A DNA stretch of 64,000 nucleotides, taken from Cinnamomum chago (lineage: Eukaryota > Streptophyta > Magnoliopsida > Laurales > Lauraceae). The notes beneath the pieces are model-generated. The model was not told where the DNA came from. It made no database searches and worked only from the letters and a program-made list of their open reading frames with translations. A program made the position numbers and the translations under genes. Below are positions 45,356 through 54,367 of this stretch, piece by piece. The stretch is taken from NCBI GenBank assembly GCA_038049695.1, contig CP142451.1:35386001-35450000 (forward strand), given 5' to 3'. Every line of letters starts with the position of its first letter. Position 1 is the first letter of the stretch.

Positions 45356-45407
45356 AACCCTTATTTCTAGTAGTGGGGCTTAATACGAGAGTTTGTTGCC
45401 AGTCCTC

Positions 45408-45416
45408 TATATAAAG
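45408..45416 (+). promoter_or_regulatory. TATA box of MBD copy 2
   Basis: TATATAAAG in CCTCTATATAAAGAGTCTGAAGG, paralogous to 30542-30548. CACTA-3 ends only about 30 bases upstream, so the original upstream promoter has been displaced. Confidence 0.55.
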
Positions 45417-46005
45417 AGTCTGAAGGGGAATATAAATTCTCAAGTTTCAGGTTCTCAAAGCTCTTAACTAACCCTTATATATCTTTAACTTATAAAGCTT
45501 CCATTTCTTTTTCTTCTCTTCTCACCCATCCCAATGGCTTCTTCTTCCAATCTTAACACGATGCAGTGAAAACTAGCGTTTGAAATTTCTCACGATTTGT
45601 TGCCGAGTGGTTAGAAATGAAGGGACTCCACTACAATCTGGGAATGTGGGCATTGAGGTGCCCATTGTGCCATGAGAAGCATAAGAATAGACCTTGGAGA
45701 GGTAAGAATGGTTGCTTGAGGGTTGGGCAATGGTCACGACAACAAGAAAAAATGGTCAAAAGGCAAGAATGAAAGATCGGGTAATATAATCTCTCTACAA
45801 TTTTTTTTTTTTTTGATTTGTTTCTTTCTTCTCCTTCTATTGAAAATTGAAATCTTAGGATTTGAGGTTTGGAAAGTAGTATATTCACTTGAGCGAAAAG
45901 GAATGGTGATGACAATAACAAGTTGAAAATTCTTGCATATATTGTGGGGTTTTGAAATACTGAAAACAAAGTTTCAAAGATTATTTTTTGTTTTAAGGTT
46001 TATGG

Positions 46006-47215
46006 GATTTTTAAATGTAGGTATGATCAATTCTCTTTTCTTTTATTTTCCTTGTATGTCGTTAGTGATTGTCTTCTACATTTGAGTTTCTTGTAATAGT
46101 GAGATTCATAGTGTTTGGTTATTGATTTAGTTTGGATCTGTAGTTTTTCACCCGGTTAGGGTTTTCCATGCTAAATCTGGTGTCCTTTTTTATCATGAGC
46201 TCCAAGTGTAGAGCCGCGATGTAGTAATAAACTGGTGAAACCAAGTCAATCCACTGGTTTACTATCCTCCTGAAATCCTTTTTGATTTGAAACTTTGGGA
46301 CATGATAGACCACATGCTAAACTTCAATTTCCCCAAACTTCACATAAAAATACCATGATTTGACTGGTCTGGCCACTTTGAACTTTTTGCCAAAAACTGT
46401 TTCTGCAGTTTTGCTGAAATTGTGCAGAAAGTGTTGTTTATATGTTGGATCCGAGATTTAGCACTATGTTTGGCTGAATTTCACTATTCAAATCATATAT
46501 TTTTTCTGAACTAGATTCCTCGGCCACTTAAACATGTACGAGATTCCACCAAATGATATGCATGCAATGCTAACTAGTTCCAGCCATTAACTTTGCAAAA
46601 ATAGACATAAAATTGAATTGATCATAAAAATAAAGACAATAAACAAAAGTTCAAGAATTTAAATGTGTGGTGAAAACAAGAAAATTAAATGTGTGGTTTG
46701 AACATAAACTTAAATGTGTGGAAGAACGTAAATTTAATTGTGTGGAAGTGTATTATTCTCTTTCAAAATTCTTTTCTAAGCGGGGTCATAATTTGAATCA
46801 TGCTCTTAGGGCCTTAATTTGAATCATGCTCTTAGGGCCTTAATTTGGGTCGTCAATCCAAACACCAACAAGAAAAGAAACATAAATCAAGCACCAATCG
46901 TCCAAGGACAAGAATGAAAAAATTGAAAAGAGTAAGAAACAATTTTACTAATATGCAAAGTCTGACTCATCACTTGTGGTTTGTGCTTTTTGAGTTTATT
47001 TTCCGCTGAGTAGATTATTGCTTTTTGCACACTATTGGGCAGATTTATTGAGTAGACCAATCTAAAGATCTCGTACCCTAAACTTTCAGGTTATCTTTGA
47101 CAAAACTCTTCATTAATGCTCTTTAATAATCTTGCTCATCATGGTTATGATATATATGGGAATTAGCATATCGACAAACATTATTAGGCTCTGAACCCTA
47201 TTGTTTCCTCATTTG
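46006..47215. other. Insertion in the first intron of MBD copy 2
   Basis: Absent from copy 1, where TTTAAGGTTTATGATTCTAG is continuous. It includes GTAGTTTTTCACCCGG + TTAGGGTTTTCC (46139 on), an LTR-like phrase also seen antisense near 22370, so a Copia LTR remnant is likely. Ends are not resolved. Confidence 0.5.
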
Positions 47216-47517
47216 TGATTCTAGGAAAAAATCTTAACTATATTATTAGGATGTGTAGTTTTATTACAGTCCAATATTGCACCATTGTTTCTTCTCTAGA
47301 AAAGAGGTTGAATATTTTCTAAAAACAGGAATGATACGAAAATCCAGACCAAGATCTAATACATCAGCTACTGATAGACCTGTAAGTCTGAAAATTATTC
47401 AATTGAAAGTTTTGCAGTAATCAATCATTTGTGATGCTTTTCTCTTTATTCTTTTATTATTATTTTTAGCCATCTTACAACTTTGGTTCTCTTGACCAAT
47501 ATGGTTTTATCTTAAAG

Positions 47518-48124
47518 TAGGGCTGTCAATCGTATCGTGTTAACGAATTCGTGTTAGAATCACCTCAACCCGTACATAACCAATTAAATAAACGGGTCCA
47601 AAAATCAAACACAAGCACGACACGATTATTTAACGGGTTACACGACACGACCCATGTAACCCGTTAAATATATTAGGCCATTTTAGACCATGTCAGCTAA
47701 CACATATAACCCGCTACTATCAACCCATTTAACCCATTAATTATTTATAAAGCGACACATTGTCCATCAAATTGTATTAAATTTCCTGAAATCTAAATAG
47801 GTAAAAAATGAAATATCCCCTCAATTTTCCGTGAAAAATAAAATAGCCTCTCAATTACCACCAATGATCATTGAGCAATCCATATTCCATAGCATACAAT
47901 AACAACTACAATAAAAATTCAATAACAAAAACAAGCTAGTAATCATACCGGTCTGGAGGGTTGTTAATGGGTTACTAGTTTTATTCATTAACGGCCCACT
48001 AATTTAATGTGTTAATGGGTTTGCCCCGTTAACGACATTAACCCATTAAGAGGCCACCCGAACCCATTAATATTGTGTTGGTTCGTATCGTGTTAACAGG
48101 TTGTGTGGCATTTTGACAACCTTA
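47518..48124. mobile_element. hAT-type MITE in MBD exon 3
   Basis: 607 bp with termini TAGGGCTGTCAA and TTGACAACCTTA (10 of 12 complementary) and a perfect 8-bp target duplication TCTTAAAG (47510-47517 and 48125-48132). 8 bp is the hAT superfamily duplication length. The interior has ACACGA and CGGGTTA phrases common in this MITE type. No transposase. Confidence 0.93.
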
Positions 48125-48300
48125 TCTTAAAGCAACTGAGCGTTGAGAGATTTGGTTTCAAGAAGTGTCCACCAAAGATCAACCAAGTTCTAAACAACTA
48201 CTCTAAAGAGTTATGGACTCCATTCATCAATAATGAGGAGCTGCTAGAGTTGGCAAAGACATTGTGGGCAACTATAATGGAAGACATTTGTTGTAGTGCG

Positions 48301-48464
48301 TACAAATTTTAGGGGTAATTCATTTTGCTTACTTATTTTTGCATTCTTAATTTTGGATTCTTTCAAGAGATATATGTCAAACTATATGCCTTTTTCTGAA
48401 GTTCTTTTTGGACTTATTGATAAGCATATTCTTATTAATTGTACAGTTGAGAATCCATGCAATT
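48301..48464. other. Sequence between MBD exon 3 and Copia D
   Basis: AT-rich; probably the 3' part or downstream flank of the MBD copy. Too short and degenerate to interpret. Confidence 0.3.
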
Positions 48465-49905
48465 TGATTAGGGTTTTCATTAGTTTGCAATTTGATTGGA
48501 TACATTCATTTTCATTTAGTTTGATCTCTCGTACTACTTCATTTTTGGAATCTTCATGCATCACTTGTTCTTAATCTTAGCATCAAAAAGCTCTTTAGTA
48601 AAAGCTTGCCCAAACATGTTTTGATTTGCTCTTTAAAAACTTTTTTATCAAACATGTTAGTCCTTAGTCTAGCCTACTTTTCCAAGACCAAAAACTCCCT
48701 TTTTTAAAATCATTTTTAAGTCTTTAAAAAACAGGGATTGTCGGTCAGCTGTCGGTTCCAATTCCAGCATGTAATAACAGTGCATCAGGGAACGTCGGTC
48801 GACCGAACTCGAGTTCGATGAACCGACACCTTTACAACAATCTCCAAATTTCGAAAATATGACCGTTGGATGTTGGTTGACCGAACTCCATGTTGTCGGT
48901 CGACCGACAATGGCTCCGTTGGAACATTTTTTCTCTATAAAATGAACTCTTCCTTGGGATTTGTGCCAACACTTTTGAGACTTTTGAGGGCCAAGGAAGG
49001 TGGGACATCCATGCTAGGCTAGAGGGAAGCTAGGAGGGCAAATCAACTTGTCAAACCTTTGATTCTTGAATGGGTTTGCTCCTCTTATCTTTCTTTTATT
49101 CATGCTTGTCTTTAAATCTTTGATTTCTTAAATGACATGATTAAAAGTGTTCAAATGTTGAGCGTTTAAACATGATTTGTTTTTAAAATATGTTTATCAT
49201 TTCAACTTCATCATTTGATTAAGAAAACTCACATGCTAGATATTTACTGTTTTCTTTAAAAAACATGTGTAGCCATTCTATCTCATATCATTTATGAGCT
49301 TTGATTTTCAAATGAGATAGAAGTAGATTTAAAGGCATATGTATCATTTACTGATCTTTGCGTTTATCATGCATGTGTCTTAGTTTAATTATCACTTTCA
49401 TATCAGCCTATGTCAAGAGGCATTTATGTGTATTCACTTGCATCTCATAGTATGCTTGCTTAGGCATAGTTTTTGAGATTAAAAAACTTGTTGTAAAGGT
49501 TTTTGCTTAGCCCATTGAAAAGCATATGAGGTTGTATAGGTTAATGCTTAGCCTTGAGTAAAAAGCATTTGTGTTGTAAGGTTGGAGGTGAGCCTAAACC
49601 TTAAAATTGACAGTGGAACACAAGTAGAAAGACCGGGAGTGGATGTAGGCATGATTGGCCGAACCACTATAAATTTTCTTGTTATGGTGACTGTGTGGAT
49701 GATGTGCTTAAATTTATTCTTTTCTTATCAATGTCAACTTTGATTGTATTCATGAGTTCTTTACTTGGTATTAGACTTTTAATCAATAATCAAGTTAATG
49801 AACTATCAAAAAATAATTGATATTGGTTTAAAGAAGAATTGGGCATTGGAATTGAGTGTACCCTATTCACCCCCCCCACCTTTAGGGTTCGGTTCTGGAC
49901 TTTCA
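48465..49905 (+). repeat. 5' LTR of Copia D
   Basis: It starts near TGATTAGGG (48465; by alignment with copies B and C) and ends GGACTTTCA (49905). It contains GGTCGACC palindromes (48798-48806, 48898-48906), an MSA-type site, TATAAAATG (48936 on) and a C-tract (49870-49877). The start is less certain than the end. Confidence 0.75.
48860..48870 (-). promoter_or_regulatory. MSA-type (G2/M) element in LTR D
   Basis: TGACCGTTGGA is the complement of TCCAACGGTCA, again an exact fit to YCYAACGGYYA. A second AACGG core (minus) is at 48917-48921, close to the TATA box at 48936. Shared placement with copy C suggests selection on the LTR promoter. Confidence 0.5.
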
Positions 49906-49907
49906 TT

Positions 49908-49920
49908 TGGTATCAGAGCC
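49908..49920 (+). promoter_or_regulatory. Primer-binding site of Copia D
   Basis: TGGTATCAGAGCC, two bases after the LTR, complementary to initiator Met tRNA, as in the intact Copia element. Confidence 0.9.
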
Positions 49921-49986
49921 TAGGTGCTCTTGTCTAGGTCTAACTAACCTTGAGAGAATCGTAGAGTGTTTTCATTAGTTGCCATT

Positions 49987-52605
49987 ATGCAAACTCATTT
50001 GGGAGAAGGGAATGCTACAAATAGACCACCCTTGTTTAATGGAACACATTATCGCTACTGGAAAATTAGAATGCAAGTGTTCTTAGAATCTCAAAACTTA
50101 GATGTTTGGAATATCATAGAAGAAGGCTATCATCCTCCTACCGTTACTGAGCAAGACACGGAAGGATATGTCATCTCCATTAAACCAAAGCCTAAGAGAG
50201 AATGTACTTAAGGAGAAAAGGATATGGCTAATTTAAATGCTAAGGCAAAGAATTCTTTGTATTGTGCCTTATCTCAAGAGGAGTTTAATAGAGTAGTCAA
50301 TTACAAAACGGCCAAGGAAGTTTGTGATACCTTAGAGACTACTCATGAAGGAACGGATCAAGTCAAGATAGCTAAAATTCAAATGTTGACATCTAAATTT
50401 GAAGATATCAAGATGCTCGAGGAAGAAACATTTGATGAATTCTATTCTAAATTCATGGAGATTGTCAACTCTCTTATAGATCTAGGAGAGAAAATGGATG
50501 AGTCCAAGGCTGTGAGGAAAATCTTAAGATCTCTTCCTAAAAGTTTCAAACCCAAGATTGTAGCCATAGCAGAAAGCAAAAATGTTGACAAAATTAAACT
50601 TGAAGAGCTAAGAGGAAATCTTCTTACCTATGAACTAGATCTAAAAGTTCCCAGTAAAAAGAAAGGAGTAGCCTTTTCATCTCAATTAAAGGAAAATGAA
50701 AGTGATGATGAGAGTGATGATGACAATGACTTGTTTGTTAAAAAATTTAAAAAATTCTTTAGAAACAACAAGAGTAATAGAAATTTAGATGAATCTAAAA
50801 GTCCTAGATTCCAAAGAAATTCCAAAAGATCCCTTAAGAAGGATGTTCAATGTTACAATTGCAAGGGGTTTGGTCATATTGCTCAAAATTTCTCTACCTC
50901 CAAAGAATCTGAAAAGGGAGATAGGAAAGGTAAAAAAAGTATAAAGCATAACTTGGGATGAAGAAGATGAAGGTAGTGATCATAATGAATCTCAAAATGA
51001 TGAAGACGAAAATTCCCCTAATTGGCTTCTCTTTACATCTATTGAAGAAGACAATGAGCATAATAGTCTAATAGATGAAACATTAGGGAAAGAGCAACTA
51101 AATGATGAAATTAATGAAATTCAACAAGCCTATGATGAACTATATGAAAATTGGGAAATCTTGATTAAGAAAAAAAAATCTTAAAAGAAGAAACCAAAAG
51201 GCTTGTGATTATTATGAAAGATGAAAGAAGAACTTTAGAACACAAGATGACTACACTAAATGAGAATGTTGCTCATGCTCAAAAGGAAATTCATAATTTA
51301 CAATCCAAACTTGAATCTAGTCAACTTGAAACAAACTCCCTTCAAAGGAAGCTCACTAAAGGAAAATTTGTTGTTGATAAATTCACATTAGGTAATGACA
51401 AGTTTTACCAAATGTTGGGTATGCATAAAATTTTTGGAGACAAGAATGGGTTAGGTTTTGAAGGTTCCTCTAGCAAAAACAAAAATGACTTTCAAAATTT
51501 CACTAGGATCTTTCATAAACCTATGGATGAGAAAAACTATACTTCTAGATGGACTTGCCATTTTTGCAATCGTAGTGGACATTTAGTTCCTAATTGCCCA
51601 TACAAAATTATAATGTCCTTAGAAAATTCCACTAGAGTGCCTTTTTAAGTTCATTCCCAAGATCATTCCTCTCAAATCTCCTTTGTCTAGTTGGATTATT
51701 AAAGATAGAACTTTTAAGAGTCTTTTTGCGCAAACTGCCTTGAAAGCTAAGGAGAATCCTACTTGGTTCTTAGATAGTGGTTGTTCCAAACATAAGACAG
51801 GAGACCGATTTAGATTCAACTCGATTGTGGATTATGATGGAGGAAATGTATCTTTTGGAGATAACAGTAAAGCTCAAATCATTGGCAAAGGATGTGTTAA
51901 AGGAGATCAAATGCCAAACTTAAATGATGTTTTTCTAGTGGAAGGTTTGAAGCATAATCTTCTTAGCATAAGTTAACTTTGTGACAAAGGAAACAAGGTT
52001 ATTTTTTATAGTCAATCTTGCAAAGTTGTTGATGATAAATCCAATCAAGTCATTCTTACTGGCTCTAGAGCTAAAGGAAACATCTATATCATAGAAGAAT
52101 GTGATGAAAATGAGTCTAGGTGCTTGATAACAAAGGATCAAGAAAATTACCTATGACATCAATGGTTGGGTCACATAAACTTCAAGCTAATGATTATCTT
52201 ATCAAAGAATGAAATTGTAAGAGGAATTCCTAAGTTGAGTGATGAAAAATCTGATATTTGTAAAGCCTGTCAACTAGGGAAACAAATCAAGAAAAGCTTC
52301 AAAGGTTTAAAGGATATATCATCCTTGCGTCCTCTTGAATTAATCCATATGGACTTGATAGGGCCTGCACCTGTGCAAAGTATAGGAGGAAAGAAATTTA
52401 TTCTAGTTATGGTAGACGATTATTCTCGGTTTGGATGGATTGCTTTTCTTCATGCTAAATCAGATGCCGTAGAAAATATCATTAGAATTTGCATCAAGAT
52501 TCAAGTTGAAAAAGATTGCAAGATTCGTAAAATTAGAAGTGATCATGGAGGTGAGTTTGAAAATGAAAAATTTGCCAAATTTTGTGATACTCATGGCATT
52601 GATCA
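49987..52605 (+). pseudogene. Copia D gag-pol, broken
   Basis: The first ATG of the gag frame is 49987 (the frame upstream is open only from GTG). Gag: RPPLFNGTHYRYWKIRMQVF, stop TAA at 50209, in-frame resumption at 50224, and a knuckle CYNCKGFGHIAQN in which the final Cys is lost. A frameshift near 50950 and another in an A-run near 51175 break the C-terminal coiled coil. Second knuckle CHFCNRSGHLVPNC (about 51559). Protease WFLDSGCSKHKTG (51762 on), stop at 51974. Integrase: CKACQLGKQ, LELIHMDLIGP, then RSDHGGEFENEKFAKFCDTH and truncation by CACTA-4 before the catalytic Glu. Confidence 0.85.
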
Positions 52606-53370
52606 CACTACAACAAATTGCACTTTTAGCCACGTTTTTTGGCGACGCTTTTATAATTTCGTCGGTGAAAAGTAGACTTTTACCAACGTTTTATTAAAAA
52701 ATGTCGGCAAAGGTCACTGTTGCATTTTACTTTATTTAAAACCATAGATTATTACCGACGAATTAAAAAAAGTCGGTAAAATAAACTTTTAGCGACATTT
52801 TATTAGTTTTACCGACGTTTTTTTTCGTCGGTAAAATGCGTTTTTATTTTATTTTTGACTTTACAGACGAAAAATATTATATTTTTTATTTTACCGACGA
52901 AAAAAAACGTCGGTAAAAGTATTTTATAATTTATTTATTTTTCTTTTGTTTTTTGACGACGAAAAAAAACCGTCGGCAAAGATAAATTTTATTATCAGGT
53001 GTAAAATAAATATTGATTTGAACTTTTACCGATGTTTATGTAAAACGTCGGTAACTGTATTTTTATTTTTAAGAAAATTAAAAATGAGGGATATTTAACG
53101 ACGAAAATGTTTTTTTGCCGACAAAAATTTGCGTCGGAAAAATTATTACCGATATTCAGTGTAAAACGTCGGTAAATGTATTTTTATTTTTAAGAAAATT
53201 AAAAATGAGATGTTCAGTGTAAAACGTCGGTAAATGTATTTTTATTTTTAAGAAAATTAAAAATGATGGATATTTAATGACGAAAATGCTTTTTTGCCGA
53301 CAAAAATTTGCGTCGGAAAAATTATTACCGATGTTCAGTGTAAAACGTCGGTAAATATGTGTTTAGTGTT
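52606..53370. repeat. Left subterminal array of CACTA-4
   Basis: Many ACCGACGTTTT/CGTCGGTAAA copies. A longer unit (TTCAGTGTAAAACGTCGGTA + AATGTATTTTTATTTTTAAG) is tandemly repeated between 53150 and 53350. Confidence 0.85.
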
Positions 53371-53379
53371 TTTCCTTTT

Positions 53380-53437
53380 TCCTTTTTCCTTCCCTCTCCC
53401 GCCAACGCAAACCCTCTTTATTTTTTCCCTCGTATGC

Positions 53438-53472
<35 letters not shown>

Positions 53473-53765
53473 ACTCATCTCTCTCTCGATCGGCGCTCTC
53501 TCTGTCTCTCTCAATCTGCTCTCATCTCTCTCTCTCTCTCTGTCTCTCTCATCTGCTCATCTCTCCCTCTCTATCGGCGCTCGCTCTCTCTCTGTCTCTC
53601 TCAATCTGCTCTCCTCTCTCTCGATCTGGTTTTTCCCTCTTTTCTCTCTCTCATCTGCTCATCTCTCTCTCTCTCTCTCTCGATCGGCGCTCTCTCTCTC
53701 TCTCTGTCTCTCTCGATCTGCTCTCCTTTCTCTCTCTCGATCTGGCTTTTCTCTCTCTCATATGC

Positions 53766-53801
<36 letters not shown>

Positions 53802-53926
53802 CTGCTCATCTGCATCGTCTTGGAACAAAGCAACTACTATCTCACCGCACTGCAACACCACTGAGGCCACCCACCTCGTCCCTGCAACCCAACTGATCTC
53901 TCTCACCAGCTGCCTTCATCTTCCAG
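53380..53926 (+). repeat. CT-rich leader tract of CACTA-4
   Basis: CTCTCTCTCT runs alternate with ATCTGCTC and CGATCGGCGCTC. After 53815 the composition becomes ordinary, up to CTTCCAG/GTTCGG, a plausible donor. The long frames (200 and 221 codons) are compositional. Confidence 0.75.
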
Positions 53927-54070
53927 GTTCGGATTTCACATTTTCTCCTTTTGTCAGTTCTTTACTTCCTTCCTTACTTGCAAGGTGTACTAAGTTGTTC
54001 GTTTCAGTCAGTGTCATTGATTGAGATGTTCATGCTTTGTGCTTTTATTTCTTAATTGTGGGTGTTAATC

Positions 54071-54367
54071 TGATTTGGAATTCTCTCATGAATGCCTCTC
54101 TTTCTCCATGACAAAAGGGAAAACCAGAACTCTGGTTTCTTGTTGTTTTGCTTGTGTGAATAGAAAACGCCCACCATCTGTTTGTTTATGTTACTCTAAT
54201 ATTTCTCTTTATTTGTATTTGATTTGGAATTCTCTCATGGATGCCTCTCTTTCTCAATGACAAAAGGGAAAACCAGAACTCTGGTTTCTTCTTGTTTTGC
54301 TTGTGTGCATAGAAAACGCCCACCATCTGTTTGTTTATGTTACTCTAATATTTATCTTTATTTGTAA
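54071..54367 (+). repeat. 149-bp tandem duplication
   Basis: TGATTTGGAATTCTCTCATG starts at 54071 and again at 54220. The two units differ at only a few bases (GAATGCC/GGATGCC, GTGAATAG/GTGCATAG), so the duplication is recent relative to the element's age. Confidence 0.9.

Larger units (their letters stand above)
36813..45375 (+). mobile_element. CACTA-3: gene-capturing CACTA transposon
   Basis: Left terminus CACTACTAGAAA + AAAGGGTTTTTATATCGG (36813 on); right terminus is the inverted repeat ending TTTCTAGTAGTG (45375). The 3-bp duplication GGG lies at 36810-36812 and 45376-45378. Subterminal arrays of TATATCGGTT/AACCGATATA lie at both ends. Without solo LTR copy C it is about 6.3 kb. It has no visible transposase but contains intron-exon fragments of a SUMO E2 (UBC9/SCE1) and of glycyl-tRNA synthetase, both on the plus strand, plus a SIRE/Maximus-like LTR remnant. 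It inserted just upstream of MBD copy 2. Confidence 0.92.
45532..48300 (+). pseudogene. MBD gene, copy 2, with interrupted exon 3
   Basis: The ancestral start is probably ATGGCTTCTTCTTCC (45533). Exon 1 (to about 45779) aligns with copy 1 (TPLQSGN, EWLLEGWAMVTTTRKNG) but has at least four in-frame stops. The intron holds about 1.2 kb of extra sequence. Exon 2 (about 47257-47381, after a TGTAG acceptor, donor GTAAGT) is open: FYYSPILHH, RKEVEYFLKTGMIRK, RSNTSATDRP. Exon 3 (from 47471) reads PSYNFGSLDQYGFILK, is interrupted by an hAT MITE, then resumes in frame: CPPKINQVLNNYSKELWTPF, a C-terminal motif seen in MBD5/6-like proteins. A pseudogene by exon 1, although exons 2 and 3 kept frame. Confidence 0.78.
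48465..52605 (+). mobile_element. Family S Copia element D (5' part), cut by CACTA-4
   Basis: 5' LTR, primer site, broken gag-pol up to the integrase core, then interruption by the CACTA-4 terminus at 52606. This is the only copy here with an internal region, and it identifies the family S LTRs as Copia (SIRE-like by the gag C-terminal coiled coil and LIHMDLIGP integrase phrase). The rest of pol is not found downstream. Confidence 0.85.

Noticed and set aside
53294-54024. 200- and 221-codon plus-strand frames
   Set aside because: Overlapping frames over a (CT)n tract; compositional, as in CACTA-1 and CACTA-3.
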